Source: an uncultured Ruminococcus sp.
GTDB taxonomy: Bacteria > Bacillota > Clostridia > Oscillospirales > Ruminococcaceae
Assembly: GCA_934474025.1 (NCBI GenBank)
Contig: CAKSMF010000005.1
Location: 155,867-219,866, forward strand
Reading direction: 5' to 3'
DNA length: 64,000 nt
The number at the start of each line of letters is the position of its first letter. Position 1 is the first letter of the stretch. The translations under genes and the position numbers were made by a program. Under the pieces are notes generated by a model. It had not been told where the DNA came from and made no database searches. It saw only the letters and a program-made list of their open reading frames with translations. Positions 33,666 to 42,546 of the stretch are shown here, piece after piece.

Positions 33666-34298
33666 ATGCAGAAAGGCATTATCGGTAAGAAAATCGGTAT
33701 GACACAGATTTTCGATGAAGCAGGAAAAGTTGTTCCTGTAACAGTTGTAGAAGCCGGACCTTGTGTTGTTGTTCAGAAGAAAACCGTTGAAAATGATGGT
33801 TATTCTGCACTTCAGCTTGGTTATGGTGATGTTAAGGTTCAGAGAGTAAACAAGCCTATGAAAGGTCATTTTGACAAGGCTGACGTTGCTTGCAAGAAAA
33901 ATCTCAAGGAATTCAGATTTGATGATTGTGACTCTCTTAACGTTGGCGACATCGTAAAGGCTGATACTTTCACAGCTGGTGAAGCTGTTGACGTTGTAGG
34001 CATTAGCAAAGGTAAAGGTTTTGCAGGTGCAATCAAGCGTCACAACCAGCATTCTCTCAGAGATACTCACGGTACTGGTCCTGTTCACAGACAGGCTGGC
34101 TCAATGGGTGCTTGTTCTTCACCTTCAAGAATTTACAAGGGCAAGGGCATGGCAGGTCATATGGGTTCAGAACAGGTTACTGTACAGAACCTTGAAATCG
34201 TTAAAATAGACGCAGAAAACAATCTTATCGCTATCAAGGGTGCTATCCCTGGTCCTAAGGGCGGTATTGTCTATATCGTAGACAGCGTTAAGGCTTAA
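33666..34298 (+). CDS. rplC: 50S ribosomal protein L3
   Basis: L3 is an early assembly protein of the 50S subunit whose loop reaches the peptidyl transferase centre. The 210-residue protein begins MQKGIIGKKIGMTQIFDEAG and contains the GTGPVHRQAGSMGACSSP loop with the conserved HRQ. Strong AGGAGG site. The 105-base gap from rpsJ is the largest in the S10 part. Confidence 0.97.
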   Translation: MQKGIIGKKIGMTQIFDEAGKVVPVTVVEAGPCVVVQKKTVENDGYSALQLGYGDVKVQRVNKPMKGHFDKADVACKKNLKEFRFDDCDSLNVGDIVKADTFTAGEAVDVVGISKGKGFAGAIKRHNQHSLRDTHGTGPVHRQAGSMGACSSPSRIYKGKGMAGHMGSEQVTVQNLEIVKIDAENNLIAIKGAIPGPKGGIVYIVDSVKA

Positions 34299-34315
34299 GG
34301 AAGGAGGAAACAGAT

Positions 34316-34939
34316 ATGTCAACAATTTCAGTATTTGATATGACAGGTAAGCAGGTTTCCGAAACAGAGCTTAACGACAATGTTTTCGGAATTACTCCAA
34401 ACGAGGCTGTTATGCACGCTATGGTTGTTAATTACCTCGCAAATCAGAGACAGGGCACACAGTCTACTCTTACAAGAACAGAAGTAAGAGGTGGCGGTAG
34501 AAAGCCTTGGAGACAAAAGGGTACAGGTCACGCAAGACAGGGTTCTATCAGAGCTCCTCAGTGGACACACGGTGGTGTTGCTCTCGGACCTAAGCCAAGA
34601 GATTACGGCTATACTCTTAATAAGAAAGTTAGAAGACTTGCAATGAAGTCTGCTCTTTCCACTAAGGTTATTGACAATAATCTCATCGTTCTTGATGCTC
34701 TCACACTTGACAGCTACAAGACAAAGACAGTTGTTGAAATGCTTAAGGCTCTCGGCGTAGAAGGTAAGGCTCTTATCGTTACTGCTGAAGCTGATGAAAA
34801 GGTTATCAAGAGTGCATCTAACATTCCTGGTGTAAAGACAGCAGCTGTTAACACTCTTAATGTATATGACATTCTTAACTATGACAAGTTCATTGTTGTA
34901 AAGAATGCAGTAGGAAAAATTGAGGAGGTGTACGCATAA
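34316..34939 (+). CDS. rplD: 50S ribosomal protein L4
   Basis: L4 lines the exit tunnel constriction and, in some bacteria, represses the S10 operon. The 207-residue protein has the basic tunnel loop TEVRGGGRKPWRQKGTGHARQG and the IRAPQWTHGGVALGPKPR stretch. Its stop overlaps the rplW start by one base. Confidence 0.97.
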   Translation: MSTISVFDMTGKQVSETELNDNVFGITPNEAVMHAMVVNYLANQRQGTQSTLTRTEVRGGGRKPWRQKGTGHARQGSIRAPQWTHGGVALGPKPRDYGYTLNKKVRRLAMKSALSTKVIDNNLIVLDALTLDSYKTKTVVEMLKALGVEGKALIVTAEADEKVIKSASNIPGVKTAAVNTLNVYDILNYDKFIVVKNAVGKIEEVYA

Positions 34940-35232
34940 TGAACGCACCGCAGGATATAATTCTCAAGCCCGTTATTACTGAAAGAAGCATGGACAATCT
35001 TCAGGTAGGAAAGTACACCTTTAAAGTTGCTAAGGACGCTAACAAGTCTGAAATCAAAAAGGCTGTTGAAACACTTTTTGGTGTTCAGGTTGCTAAGGTT
35101 ACTACTATCAACGTAAAGGGCAAGCTCAAGAGAGTAGGCAGATATGAAGGCATGACTCCTTCTTGGAAGAAAGCCGTTGTTACTCTTACAGAAGGCTCTA
35201 AGGCTATTGAGTTCTTCGAGGGCATGGTTTAA
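34939..35232 (+). CDS. rplW: 50S ribosomal protein L23
   Basis: L23 is at the tunnel exit and docks trigger factor and SRP. The 97-residue protein contains LKPVITERSMDNLQVGKYTFKV and an AKVTTINVKGK segment, both typical. One-base overlap with rplD (TAATG) implies coupled translation. The following gap of 64 bases before rplB has no clear terminator. Confidence 0.97.
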   Translation: MNAPQDIILKPVITERSMDNLQVGKYTFKVAKDANKSEIKKAVETLFGVQVAKVTTINVKGKLKRVGRYEGMTPSWKKAVVTLTEGSKAIEFFEGMV

Positions 35233-35296
35233 TTTTAAACCAAAAGTATGGGAGTAATGCTCCCGCAAAAAACGCATTTTTTAAGGAGTGAAATAA

Positions 35297-36130
35297 ATGG
35301 CTATTAAAAGCTACAAGCCTACGACACCGTCTAGACGTCAGATGACTGTTACTGACTATTCGGTTTTGTCAAAGGTTGAGCCGGAGAAGAGCCTTCTCGA
35401 ACCAATGAAGAAAAAGTCGGGAAGAAACAGCTACGGCAGAATTACAGTTCGCCACAGAGGTGGCGGTAACAGAAGAAAATACCGTGTTATAGATTTCAAG
35501 CGTGATAAGGATAATGTAGTTGCTACAGTTCTTACACTCGAATATGACCCAAACAGAAGTGCTTTCATCGCTCTCGTTCAGTATGAGGACGGCGAAAAGA
35601 GATACATTCTTGCTCCTAACGGTCTTAAAGTTGGTGACAAGGTTGAATCTGGTTCTGAGGCTGATATCAAGCCTGGTAACGCACTTAAACTTGCTGATAT
35701 CCCTGTTGGTACATTTATCCACGCTATCGAGCTTTATCCTGGTAAGGGTGCTCAGCTCGTAAGAAGTGCAGGAAATCAGGCTCAGCTTATGGGTAAAGAA
35801 GAAACTTACGCTCTCGTAAGACTTCCTTCCGGTGAAATGAGAAAGATTCCGATAAATTGTAAGGCATCTATCGGTCAGGTTTCAAATATTGACCATGAAA
35901 ACGTTAACTTCGGTAAAGCTGGTAGAGTTCGTAACATGGGTTGGAGACCTACTGTTCGTGGTTCTGTAATGAACCCTTGTGACCACCCACACGGTGGTGG
36001 TGAAGGTAAATCACCTGTTGGTCGTCCGGGACCTGTAACACCTTGGGGCAAGCCGGCTCTTGGTTATAAGACTCGTAAGGCTCACCACAGAACTGACAAG
36101 TTCATCGTTAAACGTCGTAACGGCAAGTAA
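35297..36130 (+). CDS. rplB: 50S ribosomal protein L2
   Basis: L2 supports subunit joining and the peptidyl transferase fold. The 277-residue protein has the N-terminal YKPTTPSRRQMTV, the YGRITVRHRGGGNRRKYRVIDFKR segment, and the conserved HPHGGGEGKSPVGRPGPVTPWG with the catalytic-centre His. Full length. Confidence 0.97.
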   Translation: MAIKSYKPTTPSRRQMTVTDYSVLSKVEPEKSLLEPMKKKSGRNSYGRITVRHRGGGNRRKYRVIDFKRDKDNVVATVLTLEYDPNRSAFIALVQYEDGEKRYILAPNGLKVGDKVESGSEADIKPGNALKLADIPVGTFIHAIELYPGKGAQLVRSAGNQAQLMGKEETYALVRLPSGEMRKIPINCKASIGQVSNIDHENVNFGKAGRVRNMGWRPTVRGSVMNPCDHPHGGGEGKSPVGRPGPVTPWGKPALGYKTRKAHHRTDKFIVKRRNGK

Positions 36131-36151
36131 TCTGAAAGGAGGAACTGATTA

Positions 36152-36436
36152 ATGAGTAGAAGCATTAAAAAAGGCCCTTATGTGCAGGACGTTCTTCTGA
36201 AGAGGGTTGTTGCCATGAACGAGGCAGGAGAAAAGAAGGTTCTCAAGACTTGGAGCCGTTCTTCAACAATTTTCCCTGATTTCGTAGGTCACACATTTGC
36301 TGTTCATGACGGTCGTAAGCACGTTCCGGTTTATGTAACAGAAGATATGGTAGGTCACAAGCTCGGTGAATTTGCACCTACAAGAACTTACAAGGGTCAT
36401 GCTGGTTCAAAAACATCTAACAACGGTAAGAAATAA
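36152..36436 (+). CDS. rpsS: 30S ribosomal protein S19
   Basis: S19 pairs with S13 in the 30S head. The 94-residue protein begins MSRSIKKGPYVQ and includes TWSRSSTIFPDFVGHTFAVHDGRKHVPVYV and LGEFAPTRTYKGHAG, all standard. Preceded by AAAGGAGG. Confidence 0.97.
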   Translation: MSRSIKKGPYVQDVLLKRVVAMNEAGEKKVLKTWSRSSTIFPDFVGHTFAVHDGRKHVPVYVTEDMVGHKLGEFAPTRTYKGHAGSKTSNNGKK

Positions 36437-36454
36437 GCGGAAGGAGGAGTTCAG

Positions 36455-36790
36455 ATGGAAGCAAGAGCTTATTTAAAAAATGCTCGTATATCACCCAGAA
36501 AAGTACAGATTGTTCTGGACCTTATCAGAAACAAGCCTGTTGATGTTGCTTTAGCTACTTTGGATTTGACTCCGAAGGCTGCAAGTCCTATCGTTGCAAA
36601 GCTTGTAAAGTCCGCTCAGGCAAATGCTGAAAACAATTTCAGCATGGACAAGGATAATCTCGTGGTTTCCGAGTGTTTCGTTACACCTGGTCCTATCATG
36701 AAGAGAATCATGCCAAGAGCTCAGGGCAGAGCATACAGAATTTTAAAGAGAACATCACACATCACAGTTGTTCTTAAAGAAAAAGAATAA
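36455..36790 (+). CDS. rplV: 50S ribosomal protein L22
   Basis: L22's hairpin contacts the tunnel and macrolide site. The 111-residue protein has ARISPRKVQIVLDLIRNKPV near its start and the hairpin PRAQGRAYRILKRTSHITVVL at the end. Preceded by GGAAGGAGG. Confidence 0.97.
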   Translation: MEARAYLKNARISPRKVQIVLDLIRNKPVDVALATLDLTPKAASPIVAKLVKSAQANAENNFSMDKDNLVVSECFVTPGPIMKRIMPRAQGRAYRILKRTSHITVVLKEKE

Positions 36791-36809
36791 TCCCAAGGAG
36801 GTCTGATTA

Positions 36810-37595
36810 ATGGGACAGAAGGTTAATCCACACGGTCTTCGTGTCGGCGTTATTAAAGATTGGGATTCTCGCTGGTATGCCAATAAGGCAGAGTTCGGCT
36901 GTAACCTCGTTGAAGATTACAACGTTCGTAACTTCATTAAGAAGAATTTATATGCTGCTGGTGTTCCCAGAATTGAAATCGAGCGTTTCGCTGACAAGGT
37001 AAGAATCCACATTCACTGTGCTAAGCCTGGTATCGTTATCGGTAGAGGCGGTGCAGAAATCGAAAAACTTAGAACACAGCTTGAAAAGATGATGGGTAAA
37101 CAGGTTTTCATTAACATCATCGAAGTAAAACAGCCTGATATGGACGCTCAGCTCGTTGCTGAAAAAATCGCTCTCGACCTCGAGAACAGAGTTTCTTTCA
37201 GACGTGCTATGAAACAGTCAATCGGCAGAACAATGCGTCTTGGTGCTAAGGGTATCAAGGTTAAGGTTTCCGGCAGACTTGCTGGTGCTGAAATCGCAAG
37301 AAGCGAAAGCTATCATGAAGGTACTATTCCGCTCCAGACAATCCGTGCTGATATTGATTACGGTTTTGCAGAAGCTGATACAACTTACGGCAAAATCGGT
37401 GTAAAGGTTTGGATTTACAAGGGCGAAGTTCTCAAGGGCGATGCTGCTAAGGCTGCTGAAAAGAGAGAAAAGGTTGAAAGAAAGAATGATTCCAGAAACA
37501 ATGACCGTCGTCGCCGTGATGACAGACGTGACGGAAACAGACGTGGCGGAAAAAATTTCAACCGTGATTCTAAAAGAGAAGGAGGTAATCAATAA
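36810..37595 (+). CDS. rpsC: 30S ribosomal protein S3
   Basis: S3 forms part of the mRNA entry helicase. The 261-residue protein begins MGQKVNPHGLRVGVIKDWDS and has the KH-domain GIVIGRGGAEIEKLR. Beyond about residue 215 it carries an extra tail rich in Arg, Asp, Asn and Lys (about 45 residues), making it longer than the usual 210-235. The stop overlaps rplP by one base. Confidence 0.96.
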   Translation: MGQKVNPHGLRVGVIKDWDSRWYANKAEFGCNLVEDYNVRNFIKKNLYAAGVPRIEIERFADKVRIHIHCAKPGIVIGRGGAEIEKLRTQLEKMMGKQVFINIIEVKQPDMDAQLVAEKIALDLENRVSFRRAMKQSIGRTMRLGAKGIKVKVSGRLAGAEIARSESYHEGTIPLQTIRADIDYGFAEADTTYGKIGVKVWIYKGEVLKGDAAKAAEKREKVERKNDSRNNDRRRRDDRRDGNRRGGKNFNRDSKREGGNQ

Positions 37596-38020
37596 TGCTT
37601 CTTCCAAAGAGAGTTAAATACCGCAGAGTCCACAGAGGACGTTTAAAGGGTAAGGCTTATAGAGGTAACGAGGTAACTTATGGTGATTATGGTCTTCAGG
37701 CTCTTGAACCTGCTTGGATTACTTCCAATCAGATTGAATCTGCCCGTATCGCTATGACTCGTTACATCAAGAGAGGCGGTCAGGTATGGATTAAGATTTT
37801 CCCTGACAAGCCAATCACTGAAAAGCCAGCTGAAACCCGAATGGGTTCAGGTAAGGGTTCACCGGAATACTGGGTTGCAGTTGTTAAACCAGGCAGAGTT
37901 CTTTTTGAAATCAATGGCGTTCCGGAAGAAACCGCAAGAGAAGCTATGCGTCTCGCTATGCACAAGCTTCCAATCAAGTGCAAGTTCGTTACTAAAGCAG
38001 AGCAGGAGGTGGAGCAGTAA
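37595..38020 (+). CDS. rplP: 50S ribosomal protein L16
   Basis: L16 organises the A-site region of the 50S. The 141-residue protein begins MLLPKRVKYRRVHRGRLKG and has the PVTEKP-equivalent KPITEKPAETRMGSGKGSPEYWVAVVKPG stretch. One-base overlaps on both sides (with rpsC and rpmC). Confidence 0.97.
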   Translation: MLLPKRVKYRRVHRGRLKGKAYRGNEVTYGDYGLQALEPAWITSNQIESARIAMTRYIKRGGQVWIKIFPDKPITEKPAETRMGSGKGSPEYWVAVVKPGRVLFEINGVPEETAREAMRLAMHKLPIKCKFVTKAEQEVEQ

Positions 38021-38205
38021 TGAAAGCATCAGAAATCAGAGAAATGTCTGTTGATGAGCTGAACGAAAAACTTACAAGTTTGAAGGAAGAGCTTTTTGCG
38101 CTCCGCTTTCAGCTTGCTATCAACCAGCTTGACAATACAGCACGTTTAAAGGCTGTAAAGAAGGATATTGCACGTGTCAAGACACAGCTCAATGCCGTGC
38201 AGTAA
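38020..38205 (+). CDS. rpmC: 50S ribosomal protein L29
   Basis: L29 lies beside L23 at the tunnel exit. The 61-residue helical hairpin protein contains IREMSVDELNEKLTSLKEELFALRFQLA, the family core. Its start overlaps the rplP stop (TAATG). Confidence 0.96.
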   Translation: MKASEIREMSVDELNEKLTSLKEELFALRFQLAINQLDNTARLKAVKKDIARVKTQLNAVQ

Positions 38206-38224
38206 GAAAGGGAGGATTTAGCTA

Positions 38225-38485
38225 ATGTCTGCTGAGAGAAACCTTAGAAAAACAAGAGTAGGTAAGGTTGTAAGCGATAAGATGGATAAAACCGTCGTAG
38301 TTGCTATCGTTGATAACGTTAAACACCCGCTTTATAAGAAAATCATCAAGCGTACCGTCAAGCTCAAGGCTCATGATGAAAATAATGAGTGCAGAATAGG
38401 CGACCGTGTTGAAGTTATGGAAACACGTCCGCTTTCCAAAGACAAGAGATGGCGTGTTACGACCATCATTGAAAAGGCTAAGTAA
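38225..38485 (+). CDS. rpsQ: 30S ribosomal protein S17
   Basis: S17 is a primary 16S rRNA-binding OB-fold protein. The 86-residue protein has RKTRVGKVVSDKMDKTVVVAI and GDRVEVMETRPLSKDKRWRV. Preceded by AAAGGGAGG. Confidence 0.97.
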   Translation: MSAERNLRKTRVGKVVSDKMDKTVVVAIVDNVKHPLYKKIIKRTVKLKAHDENNECRIGDRVEVMETRPLSKDKRWRVTTIIEKAK

Positions 38486-38525
38486 TTTTTATATAAGCTT
38501 TTAAGCTTGAAAGGAGGAACTCGCT

Positions 38526-38894
38526 GTGATACAGATGCAGACTTATCTTAAAGTCGCTGATAACACTGGTGCTAAGGAGCTTATGTGTATCAGAGTTCTG
38601 GGTGGTACTCGTCGCAGATATGCAAATATCGGTGATGTAGTGGTTGCTTCCGTTAAAAAGGCAACACCCGGAGGCGTTGTAAAGAAGGGCGATGTTGTAA
38701 AGGCAGTTATCGTTCGTTCAGCAAAGGGTCTCAGAAGAGAAGACGGTACTTATATCCGTTTCGATGAGAACGCTGCTGTTATTATCAAGGAAGACAAGAA
38801 CCCGAAAGGCACACGTATCTTTGGACCAGTTGCTAAAGAATTACGTGAAAAGGAATACACAAAAATCCTCAGCCTTGCTCCGGAAGTTCTTTAA
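38526..38894 (+). CDS. rplN: 50S ribosomal protein L14
   Basis: L14 contacts the 30S subunit and RsfS. The 122-residue protein starts at GTG and reads MIQMQTYLKVADNTGAKELMCI, with GGVVKKGDVVKAVIVR and IRFDENAAVIIKEDKNPKGTRIFGPVA. AAAGGAGG precedes the GTG by 9 bases. Confidence 0.97.
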   Translation: MIQMQTYLKVADNTGAKELMCIRVLGGTRRRYANIGDVVVASVKKATPGGVVKKGDVVKAVIVRSAKGLRREDGTYIRFDENAAVIIKEDKNPKGTRIFGPVAKELREKEYTKILSLAPEVL

Positions 38895-38912
38895 TGGAGG
38901 TGTCATTCGATT

Positions 38913-39254
38913 ATGAGCAAAGTACACGTTAAAACCGGTGACACTGTTATCCTTCTCACCGGTAAGTACGAGGATAAGTTCAACGGAAAGGGCGACAGAA
39001 AAACCGGCAAGGTTCTTGAAGTAAGCCCTAAAGAAGGCAAGGTAATCGTTGAAGGTATCAACATGATTACTAAGCATGTAAAGCCTACAAGAATGGGCGA
39101 AAAGGGCGGAATCGTAAAAACTGAAGCTCCTGTTTATGCTTCAAAGGTTCAGCTCGTGTGCCCTGAATGCGGTAAGCCCACAAGGGTTGGTCACGTTATC
39201 GAGGACGGCAAGAAGCTCCGTGCTTGCAAAAAGTGCGGTAAGTCTTTTGAATAA
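38913..39254 (+). CDS. rplX: 50S ribosomal protein L24 with zinc-ribbon tail
   Basis: L24 initiates 50S assembly. The 113-residue protein has the KOW motif (VKTGDTVILLTGKYEDKFNGKG), GINMITKHVKPTRMGEKGGIVKTEAPVYASKV, and a C-terminal pair CPEC...CKKC that can bind zinc. Four-cysteine L24 tails are known in Clostridia. Preceded by GGAGG. Confidence 0.96.
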   Translation: MSKVHVKTGDTVILLTGKYEDKFNGKGDRKTGKVLEVSPKEGKVIVEGINMITKHVKPTRMGEKGGIVKTEAPVYASKVQLVCPECGKPTRVGHVIEDGKKLRACKKCGKSFE

Positions 39255-39272
39255 TATAAAGGAGAAACGACA

Positions 39273-39812
39273 ATGGCAAGATTAAAGGATTATTACGTTA
39301 GCGACGTTGCTCCTGCACTTATGAAGAAGTTCGGCTACAAGAGCGTTATGCAGATTCCAAAGCTCGACAAGGTTGTTATCAATGTTGGTGCTGGTGAAGC
39401 AAGAGACAACGCTAAAGTTATTGACGCTATTATGACAGACCTCGCTACTATCACAGGTCAGAAGCCAGTAGTGTGCAGAGCTAAGAAGTCTGTAGCTAAC
39501 TTCAAACTCCGTGAAGGAATGCCTATCGGCGTTAAAGTTACTCTTAGAAGTGAAAAAATGTACGAATTTGTAGACAAGCTCTTCAATGTAGCTTTCCCAC
39601 GTGTTCGTGACTTCAGAGGTATCAACGGAAATTCTTTCGACGGTAAGGGCAACTACTCAACAGGTATCAAAGAACAGCTCATCTTCCCTGAAATCGAATA
39701 TGATAAAATCGATAAGGTAAGAGGCATGGATATTAACTTCATCACTACAGCTAAAACTGATGAGGAAGCTAAAGAGCTGCTTACACTTCTGGGCGCTCCG
39801 TTCATCAAGTAA
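39273..39812 (+). CDS. rplE: 50S ribosomal protein L5
   Basis: L5 binds 5S rRNA and the P-site tRNA elbow. The 179-residue protein contains MQIPKLDKVVINVGAGEA, CRAKKSVANFKLREGMPIGVKVTLR and FPRVRDFRGI, the family hallmarks. Preceded by AAAGGAG. Confidence 0.97.
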   Translation: MARLKDYYVSDVAPALMKKFGYKSVMQIPKLDKVVINVGAGEARDNAKVIDAIMTDLATITGQKPVVCRAKKSVANFKLREGMPIGVKVTLRSEKMYEFVDKLFNVAFPRVRDFRGINGNSFDGKGNYSTGIKEQLIFPEIEYDKIDKVRGMDINFITTAKTDEEAKELLTLLGAPFIK

Positions 39813-39828
39813 TCAGGGAGGTTTTGAA

Positions 39829-40014
39829 ATGGCTAAGAAGGCAATGATTAACAAGCAGCAGAGAACTCCCAAGTATTCCACAAGAGCATACAACAGATGC
39901 AAAATTTGTGGCAGACCGCACGCATATCTCAGAAAATTCGGCATCTGCCGTATCTGTTTCAGAGAACTTGCTCACGACGGTCAGATACCGGGTGTTAAAA
40001 AGGCAAGCTGGTAA
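39829..40014 (+). CDS. rpsN: 30S ribosomal protein S14, zinc type
   Basis: S14 is a late 30S-head protein. The 61-residue short form has the zinc ligands C24, C27, C40 and C43 (CKIC...CRIC). The ATG at 39829 follows AGGGAGG by 8 bases; an in-frame upstream start at 39760 lies inside rplE and would add a non-family extension. Type Z S14 is the Firmicutes form. Confidence 0.96.
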   Translation: MAKKAMINKQQRTPKYSTRAYNRCKICGRPHAYLRKFGICRICFRELAHDGQIPGVKKASW

Positions 40015-40038
40015 AATACAAAAAGGAGGTCATTCGGC

Positions 40039-40437
40039 ATGCAAATCACTGATACAATAGCAGATCTTTTAACAAGAATTCGTAATGCGAATACTGCAAA
40101 GCACGCCACAGTTGACGTTCCCGCTTCAAGAGTTAAGAAGGACATCACACAGATTCTCGTTGACGAGGGCTATGTGAAGGACTTCAAGCTCATTGAGGAC
40201 GGTAAGCAGGGTGTTATCAGAATCACGCTCAAATACGGCGACAACAAGTCACCGGTTATAACAGGACTCAGAAGAGTTTCAAAGCCCGGTCTGCGTATCT
40301 ATTCAAGCTGTGCAGATATGCCTAAGGTAAGAAAAGGTCTGGGCATCGCAATCGTTTCAACTTCAAAGGGAATTGTTACTGACAAGAAGGCAAGAGAGCT
40401 TAATGTTGGTGGCGAAGTTCTCGCATACATCTGGTAA
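40039..40437 (+). CDS. rpsH: 30S ribosomal protein S8
   Basis: S8 is a central 16S rRNA-binding protein and spc-operon repressor in E. coli. The 132-residue protein starts MQITDTIADLLTRIRNANTAKH and ends with GIAIVSTSKGIVTDKKARELNVGGEVLAYIW. Preceded by AAAAGGAGG. Confidence 0.97.
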   Translation: MQITDTIADLLTRIRNANTAKHATVDVPASRVKKDITQILVDEGYVKDFKLIEDGKQGVIRITLKYGDNKSPVITGLRRVSKPGLRIYSSCADMPKVRKGLGIAIVSTSKGIVTDKKARELNVGGEVLAYIW

Positions 40438-40450
40438 GGAGGAACTCATA

Positions 40451-40996
40451 ATGTCAAGAATCGGCAGAATGCCCATTACAGTTCCTGCTGGTGTAGAGGT
40501 TAAAAACGAAAACAACCTTATCACTGTTAAGGGACCTAAGGGCGAACTTACAAAGCAGTTCAGCACTGAACTCGGCATTGAAGTTGCTGAAGGTACTATA
40601 ACTGTTACAAGACCAAATGACGAAAAGAAATATCGTTCACTTCATGGTCTTACAAGAACACTCATCGCTAATATGGTTGAAGGTGTAACAAACGGATATT
40701 CCAAGACTCTCGAAATCGAAGGTGTTGGTTACCGTGCAGCTAAGCAGGGAACAAAGATTAATCTTAACCTTGGCTTCTCACACCCTGTTATTTTTGAGGA
40801 AACAGACGCTATCAAGCTTGACGTTCCTCAGCCTAACAAAATCGTTGTTAGCGGTATCGATAAACAGGCTGTAGGTCAGTTTGCAGCTGAAATACGTGAA
40901 ATGCGTCCACCTGAGCCATATAAGGGCAAGGGTATCAGATACGCCGGTGAACGTATCATCCGTAAGGAAGGTAAGTCCGGTAAGGGCAAGAAGTAA
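40451..40996 (+). CDS. rplF: 50S ribosomal protein L6
   Basis: L6 sits near the factor-binding site. The 181-residue protein starts MSRIGRMPITVPAGVEV and contains the GVGYRAAKQGTKINLNLGFSHPV and PPEPYKGKGIRYAGE motifs. ATG 40451 follows AAGGAGG; the frame open back to 40373 overlaps rpsH and is rejected. Confidence 0.97.
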   Translation: MSRIGRMPITVPAGVEVKNENNLITVKGPKGELTKQFSTELGIEVAEGTITVTRPNDEKKYRSLHGLTRTLIANMVEGVTNGYSKTLEIEGVGYRAAKQGTKINLNLGFSHPVIFEETDAIKLDVPQPNKIVVSGIDKQAVGQFAAEIREMRPPEPYKGKGIRYAGERIIRKEGKSGKGKK

Positions 40997-41015
40997 TTAA
41001 AAGGAGCAAATTGCT

Positions 41016-41375
41016 ATGATTAAGAAATTCGACAGCAATAAGGCAAGATTAAAGAGACACCGCAGAGTACGTGCAAAAATCTCCGGTACTCCTGAGCGTC
41101 CACGTCTCAATGTGTTCCGTTCATCAAAGCATATCTATGCTCAGATTATTGACGACGTGAACGGCGTTACTCTTGCTTCTGCATCAAGCATGGACAAGGG
41201 TTTCGATGGCAACGGCGGTAACGTTGAAGGTGCTCGTAAAGTCGGCGAAATGATTGCAAAGAATGCTGCTGACAAGGGTATTACAGAAGTTGTTTTCGAC
41301 AGAGGCGGATATATTTATCACGGTCGTGTTAAAGAACTCGCTGAAGGTGCTCGTGAAAACGGATTAAAGTTCTAA
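41016..41375 (+). CDS. rplR: 50S ribosomal protein L18
   Basis: L18 binds 5S rRNA with L5. The 119-residue protein has RHRRVRAKISGTPERPRLNVFRSSKHIYAQIIDD and VVFDRGGYIYHGRVKELAEGARE. Preceded by AAAAGGAG. Confidence 0.97.
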   Translation: MIKKFDSNKARLKRHRRVRAKISGTPERPRLNVFRSSKHIYAQIIDDVNGVTLASASSMDKGFDGNGGNVEGARKVGEMIAKNAADKGITEVVFDRGGYIYHGRVKELAEGARENGLKF

Positions 41376-41390
41376 GAGGGAGGTAAAACA

Positions 41391-41891
41391 ATGGCAAATA
41401 TTGAAACACAGGCTCCTGAATTCGCTGAAAAGGTTGTTGCTATCAACCGTGTATCAAAGACTGTTAAGGGCGGTCGTATCATGAAGTTCTCTGCACTCGT
41501 TGTAGTTGGTGACGGCAATGGTACTGTAGGTTTCGGTCTTGGCAAGTCTGGCGAAGTTCCAGACGCTATCCGTAAGGGTATTGAAGATGCTAAGAAGAAC
41601 CTTGTTAAAATTCCGCTTAAAGGAACTACAATTCCTCACGAAATCGTTGGTGCATTCGGTGCAGGCAGAGTTCTTATGAAACCGGCAGCACCTGGTACTG
41701 GTGTTATCGCAGGTGGTCCTGTTCGTGCCGTAATCGAAGTTGCAGGCATCAAGGATATCAGAACAAAGTCACTTCGTTCAAATAACCCTTGCAACGTAGT
41801 AAGAGCTACTATTAATGGTCTTGTATCTTGTACTTCTGCTAAGGAAGTTGCTGAAAAGAGAGGCAAGACTGTTAAGGAAATTTTAGGCTAA
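41391..41891 (+). CDS. rpsE: 30S ribosomal protein S5
   Basis: S5 shapes decoding fidelity and mRNA entry. The 166-residue protein has RVSKTVKGGRIMKFSALVVVGD, GFGLGKSGEVPDAIRKGIEDAKKN and APGTGVIAGGPVRAVIEVAGI. Preceded by GGGAGG. Confidence 0.97.
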   Translation: MANIETQAPEFAEKVVAINRVSKTVKGGRIMKFSALVVVGDGNGTVGFGLGKSGEVPDAIRKGIEDAKKNLVKIPLKGTTIPHEIVGAFGAGRVLMKPAAPGTGVIAGGPVRAVIEVAGIKDIRTKSLRSNNPCNVVRATINGLVSCTSAKEVAEKRGKTVKEILG

Positions 41892-41905
41892 GGAGGCAGT
41901 AACTT

Positions 41906-42082
41906 ATGGCAAAGGAAATCAAGCTCGTTAAGAGCCTCATCGGCAGAAAGAAAGACCAGATTGCTACTGCTGAGTCTCTCGGTCTCAGAAAAATCGGTGA
42001 TGTAACAACTCAGCCCGACAATGCTCAGACTGCAGGCAAAATCAACAAAATTTCACACCTCATTGAGGTTACAGAAGCGTAA
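41906..42082 (+). CDS. rpmD: 50S ribosomal protein L30
   Basis: The 58-residue protein reads MAKEIKLVKSLIGRKKDQ, then TAESLGLRKIGDVT and a KINKISHLIEVTEA end: the L30 fold found in many but not all Firmicutes. It sits in its standard place between rpsE and rplO. The ATG at 41906 follows AAGGAGG by 10 bases. Confidence 0.96.
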   Translation: MAKEIKLVKSLIGRKKDQIATAESLGLRKIGDVTTQPDNAQTAGKINKISHLIEVTEA

Positions 42083-42103
42083 AAACAAGGAGGTGCAAAA
42101 AGC

Positions 42104-42544
42104 ATGAAAATACACGAATTAACTCCTGCACCTGATTCCAATAAGGCTGTTAAGCGTATAGGAAGAGGTCACGGTTCAGGTAACGGAAAAACAGCAGGTA
42201 AGGGTCACAAGGGTCAGAATGCACGTTCTGGCGGTGGCGTAAGAATTGGTTTTGAAGGCGGACAGATGCCTCTCGCAAGACGTATTCCTAAGAGAGGTTT
42301 CAACAATATCTTTGCTACAAAGTATTCTGTTGTAAATGTTTCAGACCTTAACAAATTCAAGGACGATACTGTTGTTGATACAGAACTTCTCGTTGCATCA
42401 GGACTTGTAAAGAAAGTAAATGATGGCGTTAAGATTCTTGGCAACGGCGAACTTACTGCAAAATTAACTGTAAAGGCTGCTAAATTCTCACAGAGCGCTA
42501 TCGAAAAAATCGAAAAGGCTGGCGGGAAGGCAGAGGTGATGTAA
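42104..42544 (+). CDS. rplO: 50S ribosomal protein L15
   Basis: L15 is a late 50S assembly protein. The 146-residue protein has the Gly-rich basic N-terminus RIGRGHGSGNGKTAGKGHKGQ and ARSGGGVRIGFEGGQMPLARRIPKRGF. It ends two bases before secY, indicating tight coupling. Confidence 0.97.
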   Translation: MKIHELTPAPDSNKAVKRIGRGHGSGNGKTAGKGHKGQNARSGGGVRIGFEGGQMPLARRIPKRGFNNIFATKYSVVNVSDLNKFKDDTVVDTELLVASGLVKKVNDGVKILGNGELTAKLTVKAAKFSQSAIEKIEKAGGKAEVM

Positions 42545-42546
42545 TT

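Noticed and set aside
34328..34948. 206-codon frame on the minus strand opposite rplD
   Set aside because: It lies antisense to a highly conserved ribosomal gene, has no binding site and resembles no protein; long antisense frames are common in this gene cluster.
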